From contig FN649738.1 of the NCBI GenBank assembly GCA_000310025.1, forward strand, positions 1,046,363 to 1,099,077: DNA of 52,715 bases, written 5' to 3'. This DNA is from Ectocarpus siliculosus (Eukaryota > Sar > Phaeophyceae > Ectocarpales > Ectocarpaceae). The translations under genes and the position numbers were made by a program. Numbering within the stretch: position 1 is the stretch's first letter; the number at the start of each line of letters is the position of its first letter. Of the stretch, positions 10,370 to 21,117 are shown piece after piece. Under the pieces are notes generated by a model. It ran no database searches. It worked only from the letters and a program-made list of their open reading frames with translations, and was not told the DNA's origin.

Positions 10370-11920
10370 GTCTTCCGGGCAACTCACAAGAATTTTCCTT
10401 TCCCGGCACGGCGGTGGCCCTGGAATATAGTGAATAAACGTATGTTTTTCATACCACGGACGGTAACTCATGAAGGAAGAATTAAAACACGTACATATCG
10501 ATAGATGCGTTTGTGTGGACTGGAGAGCGATTGACTTTGCGTAGAATCAGACAGCCTACGCAGTATTAGAAGCGTAGAGAAACGGTTGAACCCAGGATCT
10601 TGAGAGGAGAGAGGAGGAGGAAGAACGTGGGACCCTACCTGGGAGGCCGTCGCCCTATCGCATTTGTTCCCGCACACACACCCGCCTAGCCCCCAGAGTC
10701 CCCTGAGATTCGCATGGAGTGCCGGGCGCCCCAAACAGCGCCTCTACCCGGTACTCCACACGATTTACGCAGGAAACTCTTCACGCAGCACCCGGTACGC
10801 CGACTAAATATTGACCTGCAATCCAACCGCATCAACTATGCAGTAAATGTTGTTCTACGAATCCTCGGATTCTTCTGGTATCAAGCCGTGTCCGTTCGGA
10901 ACTTTATCCAAAGGGCTGTTACCCACAGGGGGATATCGAGCACAAGTAGAGTAGTTTGTCCGCTACCGACGCCAGACACCATGCATATGAGTTCATTGCC
11001 AATTGGTTGACGTCTTGGTCTCGCTCCGCCCGAGTTTATTGCCAATCGGTTAACGCCTTCGTCTCCCCCCCCCCCCCCCCCCCTATGTTGTTGCGCTTTC
11101 TGTAAATTGAGCTTGTGCCCTATCTTGCCTTGCGATCGGGCCCCGCCGCCCACGTTAAATAGTACCAGAAACCTCCCATTTACCAGACTCGAGTGTGTCG
11201 GTGCATTCCTGGGCCATCCTGGGCCCCATATGTAGACGTGGGCCTGACGGGGACAACAGTATGAATGTTTTGAAGAAAAGGTGGAAAACCAGGAGCAGGG
11301 AACCAGGACTCCCGAATCACCATAGATATGCCTATGCACTGGCTTTGAAAGGAGCCGTGCGCATTTTTCCAGGCGGCTCCAAGTGCATACACTTCTTACG
11401 CATAAAAAGTATGGAGTTGATGTCTGGATTGCGCTTCTGGTGCATGTTTGAGGGAGTTGCTGAGGGATATATATTGTTGCTCCCCCCTCAGTGTTGCCTT
11501 TCCACCACAAACTCACGGTGATGGTGCTTGTGTGCCGATTCGAGTGCTATCTGGGGGCAAAATCCAGGGTGGTGAGGTACGTTCAGGCTGTTCAACAGCC
11601 AGTGGGGTAAACTGCGTCGTTCTCCCACCGGCCACGGCAGCACGTTATGGTCCGTCTTGTGTCATGGGAGTTTTTTCCATTGTAATTTCGTGTTCAGGTC
11701 ATCTAAAGTACACGGCAATAATCCCCACATCAGCCAAGGCCAGAAGGCGTCAACCACAATGTAAATTGCTCTACACAAATATGAAATTGTTTTGGGGCCG
11801 GTAATGCTCTGAAAAGTTTCAGCATGAGAAATCTCGGTTTTACACAACGGAGAATAGAATAATACATAGCCCGGGGGTAGCCCCGGCCTCAACTGAAGCC
11901 CATTCGCTCGTTCCCCAGTA
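10370..11920. other. Intergenic, no supported gene
   Basis: There are only short ORFs without domain or splice support. A poly-C run lies near 11067-11083. A minus-strand ORF at 10881-11516 is broken up by that run and by low-complexity Gly/Arg translation, so I did not call it a gene. Confidence 0.4.
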
Positions 11921-11937
11921 TTGTATTGTTTTTTTTT

Positions 11938-12050
11938 CTCCCATCATTGGATTCTGCCGTCTGCCTCTCTGGCCCCTTATCCTCCACTTACTAATAGCTA
12001 GACGACCCAACCGGGGTCACATAGGAGGGGGGGGTTGGACCACCTCCTGC
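11938..12050 (-). repeat. Dispersed repeat, copy 2
   Basis: The reverse complement matches 553-663 over about 110 bp with roughly a tenth of positions changed. It directly abuts the tail side of the SINE copy at 12060-12285, so it could be an older insertion beside it or part of a composite element. Confidence 0.65.
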
Positions 12051-12059
12051 TGTTCCTGC

Positions 12060-12285
12060 CTTGGATATTTTTATCGCGAGAAGGGTACAGCAATCCCTTC
12101 CCTCGCGACTTACGAAGTCGATCGAGTTTACTACCAACGAGTTTCGCAGCGCGTCGCTTCCAACTTAGACCAGGATCTATTCAGTGAGAAAAAAACTCAC
12201 TTTTGCCGGGACCCGAACCCATGACCTGGCCCTTGAGTAAGCTGCGAGGTTACCCACTAGACCACCGGGGCGACCGGGTATTATG
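12060..12285 (-). mobile_element. tRNA-derived SINE, divergent copy
   Basis: On the minus strand the head contains a pol III A box (TGGTCTAGTGGG) and B box (GGTTCGGGTCC) in tRNA spacing, followed by the family-specific AAACTCACTT-type body and a GAAGGG tail. The head strongly resembles the copies at 13229-13535 and 33883-34183, while the body is more diverged. Confidence 0.65.
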
Positions 12286-12299
12286 TGTGGGGTCGAGGA

Positions 12300-13220
12300 T
12301 GATGTAGTTGGGAGCGGTGATGAAGATGATGGATAAGTCCATCCATCCATGGACGTAAAATGAAAGAGGCGAATAAGTAAGAACAAAGGAAACCATTTCT
12401 CCCCGTTTTCGACTTAAACCCCAACTTCGACGCGCAAGGGTACGAAATAGAGCGGGCAAAAACACAGGTCGTCGGCCGTGACCGTAGTGTCCATCGCCGG
12501 CAATAATAACAATTAGGCCAACGTTTGACGGGTAGATGGGAACCGCCGCAATTACCCCGGTGGACAATGTTCGGGATAGAACGACCGAGGGCAGCCCCGA
12601 TGAGTTCAACTGCGGTGTTAAAGCGAACGTTGTGAAATTTCTTTTTATGATCGTCCCGGCATGTATGTGTGTGTGTCTGCAGCACAACGAATACCGCATA
12701 CAACAAGCGGTAAACCGCAAAAGAATCGACATTCAGACGGAAAAGGCAGTCACTCCAGGCGAGGAACGCAGCATGAAATCCTGATTCGTACGCCGACGAA
12801 GTAGTACCCAAAGACGGCGACGAGGGGAGTGGTCGCGGCAAGGTCAGGCGCGCAGATCACTCATCATATAGACGCAAGTGCAAAGTGGACTCAAGACCGA
12901 GGATGGATGCAATAACACACGGGAAAAAGAAGTCGAAAACCGCGGGAAACGGGGTATATAAAAATTTAAATTTGTAAATCTTTTTAAAACTTCAGACAAG
13001 GAAATAAGGTAGAAATAGAACAGGAGTCCAAGATAGGGCAAGGCGGGCAGGCCACCTCCCAGGGGTGAAACGGAGTCGTCGGGGAGAGGATTGCCGCCGG
13101 AGTCCGTTTCGGACGCAATGAAGTGGGTCGTTGCTGGTGTGTGTGGACGTATCATTTAGTCCGATTGCTTCCTCATCCTTCCTTTCTCTCTCAGTCGCTC
13201 GATATAAAACGCGCCACCAT
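12300..13220. other. No supported gene
   Basis: Several overlapping short ORFs occur on both strands, but there is no domain, signal peptide or convincing splice pair. An A/T-rich patch lies near 12955-12990. Confidence 0.35.
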
Positions 13221-13228
13221 ATATATAT

Positions 13229-13535
13229 TGTCTTCACTTCAAATCAGCGCTCACAGCACTAGTGCCGTTTACTCCAACCCGTGGTCACACAGAAGAGCCC
13301 CTCTCTACCCTCCCCTCCTGCGGCACTTTGCCTTCGATTTATAATGCGAGAAGAGTTTAGCACTTTCTTCCCTCTGTCTACACACGAACGAGCGCAATCC
13401 ACTAGGTAGGCCAGAAGCGGAAGCGAGAGAGAAACTCACTTTGCAAGAAAAGCTCGCGTACGCCGGGATTCGAACCCCTGATCTGACCTCTATAAGGTTT
13501 CGAGGATACCAACTAGACCACCGGGGCGGCCCATA
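13229..13535 (-). mobile_element. tRNA-derived SINE, well-preserved copy
   Basis: Read on the minus strand this is a head-body-tail SINE of about 307 bp. The head has an exact A box (TGGTCTAGTTGG) and an exact B box (GGTTCGAATCC). The body has TTGCAAAGTGAGTTTC, and the distal part shares TCACACAGAAGAGCC and CAAATCAGCGCTCACAGCAC with the copy at 33883-34183. The internal boxes imply RNA polymerase III transcription. No ORF is needed; mobilisation would rely on a LINE partner that is not in this window. Confidence 0.8.
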
Positions 13536-13539
13536 GAGG

Positions 13540-14415
13540 AATCGCTTTTATTGCGTGAGGTTCGACCCGTTTTTTGCCTCAAACCGAGTCCATTGTTCGA
13601 AATCTGTAAGTTCTTCTTTCGCGCATAGCATAAACAAACGGGATTCTCGTTCATATTCTTTCACCAACCATTTCCTCCTCGGAGATCCTTGCCCAATCAT
13701 TTTCCCCTCCAACCATGAGATACCAACCATCAACTCTTCCCGCCCGAAAACAACCATGGCAACTGGGCATAACTCTGTCAGGACGGCATTAATTCTCCGG
13801 ACGGAATTTCCGCCCTGTACGAAACATCACTTTTGTGTCAGTACGCCCCCTAGGACATACCGGTTGCAAAGTTTGAGAGCAAACAAACGTGGCCTTTCGT
13901 GCCCGGGTTTCAATTGATTTATCGCGCGAAAGAGGGGATGGGTCTCAACCCCTGGAAAGGCTTTGGTCGCGCTGAAATCGCCATTTTCGAGTGAGTCTCG
14001 GGTGGGAGGTCACGAATCTGTCATAACATCCCAGTTCGACTATCTTGTTGTTTTGTTATTTCTCTCACATTAGCTCTATGGTCCACTAAAATGGGGAGCC
14101 CGTGGTCGCAAAACCCGGCACATACGACGCCGCGGGGGAACAAACCAAGAACATACAAACCACTCGGAGAAAGAAAACAAATGATAGAAAGAGAAGAACA
14201 GCTACCTCACCGACCGGTCGGGAAAAGGAGCCCTAGGAAACCGATCACAACAAAAACAAAACAAAAATAAAGGCAAAAATAAAAAGGAAAAAGGAGCGCT
14301 TCCCACACCCGCCTAAAACAATCAAAGGGTGTCGTCCCAGCATCAGGCACTACGCACCAGGGCATGGGAGAAATGGAGGCAACAGAACAAAGAGGCGGCA
14401 TCTATGTGTCGTTGA
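13540..14415. other. Intergenic, no supported gene
   Basis: Short ORFs on both strands, none with recognisable domains. From 14240 to 14300 the sequence is A-rich. Confidence 0.35.
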
Positions 14416-14419
14416 CTTC

Positions 14420-14650
<231 letters not shown>

Positions 14651-14651
14651 G

Positions 14652-14804
14652 CTGTCTTCACATTAAAAACCGTTCCGATCTTTCTCTACCCAGTACCTTC
14701 GGTACTGATCCAACACTCGACGCGGTCGATTCCCGTGGTCACGGGTTAACTATCCTAAAAAGGTACACTCAAATAAACTGGCCCCGAGGGGTCCGCAAGT
14801 CAAT
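14652..14804 (+). repeat. Dispersed repeat family R, longest copy
   Basis: It begins next to the (TTG)n tract with GTCTTCACATTAAAAACCG, passes through CAGTACCTTC and CGCGGTCGATTCCCGTGG, and ends with GGGTCCGCAAGTCAA. Other copies are at 14420-14516, 14826-14866 plus 21118-21170 (split), 21525-21612, 33600-33795 and 46417-46515. There is no coding potential. It is possibly a SINE. Confidence 0.7.
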
Positions 14805-14866
14805 AGAAACCAACGACAGAGTCGTAGACTAGTACGGACAGAAGAAGGTACTGGGCAGAGAGAACG

Positions 14867-15081
14867 CTGAAGATTGCAGAGACAGAGGCGTTGAAATCTG
14901 AGTTTTATGAGGAGCGGAAGATGAAATCTCTGTTGGCCAATCAGAGAGCAGCAGCATTGAGTCAGCGTGAAAGTGTCTGAAACCTGACTAGAAGGGTAGA
15001 CTTGGGGGCACTTGTTGGTCTGCCCCAAGGAAGCACGAGGGAGGCTGCTGCAGCCAAGAGGTATTTCGGAGGAGATCTATT
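14867..15081 (+). repeat. DIRS split direct repeat A1
   Basis: This is the left terminal repeat, 215 bp, starting CTGAAGATTGCAGAGACAG and ending GGAGGAGATCTATT. It matches A2 at 19933-20147 with about five substitutions. It is the left boundary of the element: the bases before it belong to family R. Confidence 0.93.
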
Positions 15082-15083
15082 AG

Positions 15084-16246
15084 TTGGGGACGGGAGGGGG
15101 TGCGTCTCTCCCGCGGCCGTCCCAGGTCGTGGCGGGCGCGGTGGCGGCGGCTGCGAGCGCTGCCGCCGGGGGCGTGGATTCACCAGCAAATGTCGTGGCT
15201 TCAACAACCACGCCATCCTCCGCAGAGGTGGGGGCTGCAAGGAGCGGTGGGCTTCAGACTCAGGGTCACGATCGGGCCTCGGCTGCCGGCGGTGCCAGCC
15301 CGCCGGCACCCCGGCGTGCTGATGACCCCGTCCATGCACACCTCATGTCGCGTTTGCCCATCTGTCGGTGGATGCGGCGGGGGCGGTAGAGCCCAGCGAG
15401 GGCACCCCGCTCGAGTCTGAGAATGCGGGGAAAATCGCTCGGTTGGAACAAGGTCAGACGAACATGGTGGCGCAGCTTACCGAGATTGCTGGGTTGCTGA
15501 AGAACTTCCGGCCGGAGTCGGGGCGGACTGGGAGTGGTGGGCCCGGGGAGTCGGGAGGCCTCGGTCTGGTGCCGGTGCCGTCGCCGTGGGGCGGAGGCGC
15601 GGGTGGGGGGGCGAATGCGCCCTCGAGGTCCAACGCCAAAGAGGAGGCGAGGAGGGAGGCCACTATTTGGCAAGCCAAACATAATCAGACACTGTGGGTA
15701 CTTCGGGGGCAGCCGGGGCCGGAGCCCGGACCACAGAAGGAGGACGGACCTGCAAGGTTTGATGGGCGATATCGTGCACGTCACAGGCGACGTCCTCGCT
15801 CAGATGCGTGCGTTTTCGTCTTTCGACGTCAAGAGCTTCCGGCCCGTGGGGGTCGCACGCACGGGGTTAACCTCTTCCGGTTGGTCCTGAGTGAGGGGGG
15901 ATCCCTCCCCGGGGCAGGAGGGTCGCGGGGAGGGAACGGCAAGCGTAAGGCGGGCCAGCTGGATCGGGGTGATTCCTCGTCACGGAAGCGCGCCTCGCGG
16001 GAGTGTTTCCAATTCCGCGACTCTGGCACGTGCACCTTCGGCGATAAATGTAGATTCGAGCACGTCAAGCGCCGCGACGCGTCAAGTACCGGAAGTGGAG
16101 GCGGTGGGGGCGGGAGTCGTGGTGGGGGGGGGCGCTCGTCGGCGGGTGGTCAGGGGGGCGGTGTCGCCCGTGGAGGAGGACAGGCTGACGGTGGCGACGG
16201 TGGCGGCTCGTCGGCGGCCTTGGTGGTGCGGGGTGGCAGCAACTAG
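15084..16246 (+). CDS. DIRS gag-like protein with CCCH zinc finger (frameshifted)
   Basis: The coding signal runs in successive frames. An Ala/Ser-rich N-terminus (ASLPRPSQVVAG) reads to about 15360. The frame then changes, with AGKIARLEQGQTNM and a short predicted coiled coil (VAQLTEIAGLLKNF). From 15745 to 15890 a third stretch (MGDIVHVTGDVLAQM) is in the first frame again. The last part returns to the frame that ends at 16246 and carries a basic region (KRKAGQ) and CFQFRDSGTCTFGDKCRFEH, a C-x8-C-x5-C-x3-H finger, then a Gly-rich tail. It would bind element RNA in a particle. Gag normally carries CCHC knuckles, so a CCCH finger is notable. The frame changes mean this copy is broken or the assembly has indels. 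Confidence 0.65.
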
Positions 16247-16282
16247 GGGTGCGGGCTCCGCCAGCTGGCGGGGCCAACTTCT

Positions 16283-18606
16283 GTGTCGGTTCCAGCTGAG
16301 AGGCCGCAACAGCAGCCAGGTCATAGGGAGATGGCGTCCCGGGACTTGGCTGGCGTGGGGATCCGAGGCGAGCGCTGTGAGGGCTTGCCCGGAGTGGCTT
16401 CCGACTTGGAACCAGGTACGAGGCAAAGTTTTGAACAGGTTTCCCCGTGCGAGGTTGACGATTGGCGTGTGGCTGTGTCTGCGTTGGCTGAGTGTGAGGC
16501 TGCAGAACGGTACGTCTATCTTAACCGTGTGGCGCATGTGGGTTCGAACTTGCTTCGACGGTGTGGGGGACGCGTGGAAAGGTTCGTCGACGCTGTTGGA
16601 CAGGCGTTCTTTCTGCCCCATGTCGATGTGGTGCGTGTCAAGGCACATTTTGGGTATGTGAAAAAATTTCCCCGAGTTGGTCAACTTCTGAGATCGTTGT
16701 CTCCGGGTGCGCCGGTTGACGTGTGCTCAGGTGGGAACCTTGGCGCTGAAGTGGCGTATGGCAACCATCCTAGCGCGTTACTGCACCGCGATCGGATCAC
16801 AGACAAAGTTGTATCGGACGTGATATTGGGGCGTGCGCTGATTTCGATGTTGAGTCCATCCGAGAAATCTTAGGAGTCCGAGTGTCGCCGTTGGGCGTCA
16901 TCGACGAACCGAAGTTTAGAATTATACACGATCTCACATTCACCTCTGGCGTGCCAACTCGTACGAGCGTAAATCACGATACGGACTTCGATCAAGCACC
17001 AGAATGCCTGTTGGGTCATGTATTGAGTGACATTCTGAAGCGGGTGCTGTATTTGCGACAAGTACATGGGGTGTCGTTGGAAATTCTGATCTGCCGCATT
17101 GACGTGAAAGAAGCCTTCCGACAAATCCCGGTGGATCCGTCTCGGGCGTCGGTTTTTGGGTACACGCTAGGAGGTCACGCAATTGTTGACCTACGGTGTC
17201 AATTTGGATGGCGGTCGAGCCCAGGGTTTTGGTCCTTGTTCTCGTCCGCCTTGGAACACTCACTCACACACACACTACATTCCAGGAAGCGTCCGTCTCT
17301 CCCGCCGGTGCTGCGGCTGTGCAGCATGTTCAAGTAGTGTCCCCACCAGACGAAATTGCAGCGGTGCCGTTGCCTGTTGACTGCCAGACTATTGTGGGTG
17401 ACGGGGCGTTCGCTGGTTGTCCGTTTTTCGTGCGATACTACGTTGACGATGGCGTGTTGATTGAAGGGAGATTTTTCGCTGATGGTCGCCGATGTTTGCG
17501 CGCGGTGCGTTCTCTCGCTACGGATCACTTTCGTCTGTTGGGAGAAAGAGGCCCAGCCGACCCGCCGTTGTTGTCGCGAGGCAAGATAACCGATTTCGCA
17601 ACTCGCTTGGATGTGTTGGGTTGGACATTGGACACTCAGCAACTCACGACTACTATGACTGACACGAAACAGCAGAAACTGGGACGCATTTTGGCTGCGT
17701 GGCCCGCGACGCGGAGAGTCGCTACAGCTCGTCAAGTAGCCGAGTTGACAGGGTTTCTCATACATGTTTCGTTCGTGTTGCGGCCAGGAAAGTTTTTTGT
17801 GGGGCGCCGTTTGTCCGCGGTAGGGATGCCTGCTTCGTCTGCATTCGCGTCCCAAGTGCCGAACCCAACCAGACGTGTAGTGCTGGGTCCCTTATTCCAC
17901 GATGACCTCGAACTTTGGCGGTGGTTCCACGGGCGTGGTCTCTCGTGGCGCGGCGGAAGTTTATGCGCACCCATGTACAACATTTTGGATCGCCCACCCA
18001 AACTATCCGTGTTCACCGATGCGTCTAAGCAAGCAATTGGAGGGTATTGTTTGCAAACGGGCCCCTACTTTCGATATGACCTGTCGGTGGAAGAGCGGGC
18101 TCGCTTTGTGGGGTCGAGTAAATCGGTCCAAGGGTTCAATGATGTCAGCATTAAATGTGCTCGAACTCCTTGGCATGGTCATGGGGGCGTGGGTGTTGGT
18201 ATTGGGCCAAAGTCACCAGCCTATGGAGGCGGGTGATTGTGTGCGACTACGAGGGGACAACGAAGCAGCGACAGGGTGGATTGAGCGTTGTCGGGGGGGC
18301 ATTGAGCCTCGATCGGGGGCGCTGGTGCGCTTACTGGGGGCGCTTGAGGTAGCCAGCGGGTGGCATTTCCACGCGACCCATGTTCCTGGCATACTCAACT
18401 CGCTTGCTGATGGTATCTCACGTTGGAATACTAACGATGTTCATGGTAATCTGTGCTCCGCCTCCCCTCATGTGGCGTGGCAGATCGTGGAGTTGGGCCC
18501 GACGGTGCGCGAGCTGTGCTCCACCGTGCTGGCTTCGAGCTCGTCAGGCACGCACTTGCGCCGTCGTCTGAACGAACTTACCTGGGATTTTTTGGAGCGT
18601 GGGTGA
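16283..18606 (+). CDS. DIRS reverse transcriptase and RNase H (frameshifted)
   Basis: The N-terminal part reads open at 16283-16840 (CEAAERYVYLNRVAHVG; GGNLGAEVAYGNHPS). It then moves to the frame with SPLGVIDEPKFRIIHDLTF (from about 16885) and ICRIDVKEAFRQIPVD, the first catalytic-Asp region. Near 17265 the frame changes again, leading to FFVRYYVDDGVLI with the YVDD box at about 17439-17450, then LDVLGWTLDT. The RNase H-like part starts near KLSVFTDASKQAIGGY (about 18000). It shifts frame near 18125 and continues with RLRGDNEAATGWIERC and HVPGILNSLADGISRW, ending at 18606. These motifs and their order are typical of DIRS polymerases. At least three frame changes prevent a single product in this copy. 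Confidence 0.8.
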
Positions 18607-19664
18607 AGTTTCGAGAGGACTTCGTGGGGAGACCGGCCTTCATGGTGCCGTCGTCTACATTGCGGGCCATCGTTTCGCAATTGTTGGATAACGTTGCGTA
18701 CGCGTTCACGGTGTTGGGTTTGAGGCAGACGACGATAGCTGGTCACATGTCTGCTGTTAAAATGTTTCACCGCTTGTCGTATGCGATGGAAGTTGACACA
18801 TGCCATTCCTTGGTTAAGCAGGCGCTCAAAGGGGTAGCACGAGGGCATGCGGGTGTAGGTGTGCGACAACGGGTGCGACGTCCGATTTCGTGGTCGATGC
18901 TGAAGGAAGGGGGGCGTCTGGTGCCACAGTGGGGCACGGGTGGGCGCGTGTTGTTTCTGGCGTTGAGTGCGTCATTTGTTTTCTTGATGCGGGCATGTGA
19001 AATGTTCGCTGGGTCCTCGTTGGTCATGGATTCTTGTCATGGGTTGCGTCGGGGGGACGTGGCGTTTTTTTTGGGTTCTCACCAGTTGCCTCCGGCGCGG
19101 AGGGGAGAGGCCGACAGAGTCGAGGTACGGTTTCGGTCGTCGAAAGGCGACCAGTTTCGGAAGGGTGCCGTGTGTACGCGGGCGAGGCCGGGGCCTCCCC
19201 AGTCTGTGGAGTGTGGGGGGGGTGCAGTCGATGTGATGATTGAACTCCTGTCATGCTATCCCTTTCTCCCATCGTCTGCCCCGTTGGTCGCGTTCGGCGC
19301 CGGGGAGGGGCGATGGTCCGTGTGGACTCGTCGTCAGGCGACGGAAGCGCTGCGGCAAGTCGTGTCGTTGGCGGGTCTGCCGCCGTCAGAGTACGCGTTG
19401 CATTCCCTTCGGATTGGGGGCGCCACGTACTTGGCAGCGGGGGGAGCGTCGCCAGAAGTTCTGAGACGAGAGGGGAGATGGGCTGGGGAAACGGGGTATC
19501 GGCCGTACGTAAGGAACCATGGAAAGGATGAAGAATGGGTTTCTAGTACCTTGGCGTTGGAGGGTGATACAGTGAGGCAACCGGGACAGGGTACAGAGTG
19601 GGGAGACGTAGTCCCAGAGGCTGGTGAGGGCGAGCTGTATAAGGAGGGGGTGGAGTGTGTGTGA
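18453..19664 (+). CDS. Tyrosine recombinase of DIRS element
   Basis: One uninterrupted frame overlaps the end of the polymerase region. An N-terminal core-binding domain runs through SSERTYLGFFGAWVKF and TTIAGHMSAVKMFHRL. The catalytic domain has the first Arg in FLMRACEMFAG, the HxxR box in YALHSLRIGGATYLAAGG, a Trp in REGRWAGETGY and a likely nucleophile Tyr in YRPYVR. The enzyme would integrate a circular DNA copy, using the split repeats, without target duplication. The start codon is unclear: sequence before about residue 20 overlaps the RNase H end, and initiation may be by internal or frameshifted translation. It is the best preserved ORF of the element. A Lys/Arg-poor acidic C-terminal tail of about 45 residues follows the Tyr. 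Confidence 0.9.
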   Translation: MLRLPSCGVADRGVGPDGARAVLHRAGFELVRHALAPSSERTYLGFFGAWVKFREDFVGRPAFMVPSSTLRAIVSQLLDNVAYAFTVLGLRQTTIAGHMSAVKMFHRLSYAMEVDTCHSLVKQALKGVARGHAGVGVRQRVRRPISWSMLKEGGRLVPQWGTGGRVLFLALSASFVFLMRACEMFAGSSLVMDSCHGLRRGDVAFFLGSHQLPPARRGEADRVEVRFRSSKGDQFRKGAVCTRARPGPPQSVECGGGAVDVMIELLSCYPFLPSSAPLVAFGAGEGRWSVWTRRQATEALRQVVSLAGLPPSEYALHSLRIGGATYLAAGGASPEVLRREGRWAGETGYRPYVRNHGKDEEWVSSTLALEGDTVRQPGQGTEWGDVVPEAGEGELYKEGVECV

Positions 19665-19758
19665 TGAGGGTATTGGTCGCTGTAATTGTGGGAACAACGA
19701 GAAGGGGGGAGAGAGAGTGCAGAGGATCAGTATGGTCAACCAGTCCGCGGTTAGGTTG

Positions 19759-19932
19759 GGGGCAGGCATGACTTTGAGAGTATGCCTGATGGTGCGATGA
19801 CTGGTTTATACTGATGATGGTGTTGTGGACGGGGATAGGTTGAGATCCCCGAGTTCCACTCTTCTCTCCCCCCCCTGTTCAAGCGTGGGGGGGTACGACC
19901 AATTAATGCAATTTCGAAAGCAACGAATAAAG
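19759..19932 (+). repeat. DIRS split direct repeat B1
   Basis: This 174-bp repeat starts GGGGCAGGCATGACTTTG and ends CAACGAATAAAG. It is identical to B2 at 20944-21117, directly follows the recombinase ORF and directly abuts A2. Confidence 0.93.
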
Positions 19933-20147
19933 CAGAAGATTGCATAGACAGAGGCGTTCAAATCTGAGTTTTATGAGGAGCGGAAGATGAAATCTCTGTT
20001 GGCCAATCAGAGAGCAGCAGCATTGAGTCAGCGTGAAAGTGCCTGGAACCTGACTAGAAGGGTAGACTTGGGGGCACTTGTTGGTCTGCCCCAAGGAAGC
20101 ACGAGGGAGGCTGCTGCAGCCAAGAGGTATTTCGGAGGAGATCTATT
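19933..20147 (+). repeat. DIRS split direct repeat A2
   Basis: This 215-bp partner of A1 begins CAGAAGATTGCATAGACAG. With B1 it forms the internal B1A2 junction, which would template circle formation from a linear transcript. Confidence 0.93.
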
Positions 20148-20943
20148 TCTTTCCCACCCCCCCACCATTTTTCTTTTTTTTTTGCTTTTGGGGGGTCGGG
20201 TGTCAGTGGTAGGGCGAGGAAGGGTCACCAGTAGTGGTGAACGAGGAATGTGTGGTCGTTTGCACGATACTGCTGAGGGGGCGAGGGTTCTTGTGGGTAG
20301 ATGGTCCTTGCCCGGGTGTGTCTGTCGCGTTAGAGATGTTGCGGTACTCTCAGTGTAGGTGAGAGCGCGTCAATGGCTGTGCCACTAAAGGAAGCGAGTG
20401 CACAGTGAATGGGTGAGAGGTTATGGTCGACAGGATCGGCTGTTGTAGCTGTGGGCCGGCGGTCGGGGGGCGGGTGCGAACCCAACGTGGGGGTTCGTGA
20501 GGTACCGCGTGGGTGCGACCGTTGATGAGCTTGACGAGGTAGCGCGACTAGACATTGGCATGCAGTGGGGTACTTCATGGTACTTCACAATCGATGTGGT
20601 ATATGTGCGGTATATTGAGGTTGGTATATCGGAACATGCATGCAATCTGGAGAGAAGAGAGTGTGTGAAGCACACGACATCCCGGGGGCAGTGGGCGCGC
20701 AGTTGAACGTTGATGCTACCAACTGACGCTGAGTGAGAGGGGGATGAGTGTTGTGCTAGGAGTATTTCCAGTCCATATTTCCTGTACTTAAATGTACAAT
20801 ATGTACAGGGCGTTGCGGTGCCGGGCAATTTTTTTGTTTATGTGTGCATTTCCTGTCCGTGGAGATGCAGGTTGCGCGGCATTATCTATGCATATGTATG
20901 CTTTGGGTATATGTGCTGTATGTATGGATATCTGAGTCTGTGC
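20148..20943. other. Spacer between A2 and B2 of the DIRS element
   Basis: About 800 bp of unique sequence separates A2 from the right end. It holds a T-rich run at 20163-20185 and short ORFs (for example 20497-20706) without a recognised domain. Some split-repeat elements carry a further ORF here; none is convincing in this copy. Confidence 0.6.
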
Positions 20944-21117
20944 GGGGCAGGCATGACTTTGAGAGTATGCCTGATGGTGCGATGACTGGTTTATACTGAT
21001 GATGGTGTTGTGGACGGGGATAGGTTGAGATCCCCGAGTTCCACTCTTCTCTCCCCCCCCTGTTCAAGCGTGGGGGGGTACGACCAATTAATGCAATTTC
21101 GAAAGCAACGAATAAAG
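20944..21117 (+). repeat. DIRS split direct repeat B2 (right end)
   Basis: Identical over 174 bp to B1. The sequence after it (GAACGGTTTTT then GTGAAGACAACAAC) is family R, so the element ends at AATAAAG. Confidence 0.93.

Larger units (their letters stand above)
14867..21117 (+). mobile_element. DIRS-type retrotransposon with split direct repeats
   Basis: A 6.25-kb element is ordered A1 (14867-15081), ORFs, B1 (19759-19932) abutting A2 (19933-20147), spacer, B2 (20944-21117). A1 and A2 differ at about 5 of 215 positions; B1 and B2 are identical over 174 bp. Inside lie a gag-like ORF with a CCCH finger, a reverse transcriptase with YVDD, an RNase H-like region and a tyrosine recombinase. This is the architecture of PAT/Ngaro-like DIRS elements, which integrate through a circular intermediate by recombinase and leave no target duplication; none is seen here. 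The flanks (AGAGAGAACG left, GAACGG right) rejoin into a family R sequence. No methyltransferase domain was seen. The ORFs contain several frame changes. Confidence 0.93.

Noticed and set aside
10881-11516. 211-codon minus-strand ORF as a gene
   Set aside because: It crosses a poly-C run giving poly-Gly, shows no domain and has shadow-like composition.
553-12050. Long terminal inverted repeats of one 11.5-kb transposon
   Set aside because: The two inverted copies lack target duplications and enclose host exons; two independent insertions of one repeat are simpler.
13440-13535. Functional tRNA gene
   Set aside because: A and B boxes are exact, but the sequence is the head of a SINE found in several copies, with a shared non-tRNA body and poor acceptor stem.
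15266-15784. Minus-strand ORFs under the DIRS gag and polymerase (also 16082-16684 and 17199-17855)
   Set aside because: GC-rich antisense shadows of the plus-strand domains, with Pro/Arg-rich composition and no domain.
19800-21117. LTR retrotransposon reading of the repeats
   Set aside because: The repeats are split (B1A2 internal, A1 and B2 terminal), there is no DDE integrase or protease, and a tyrosine recombinase is present.
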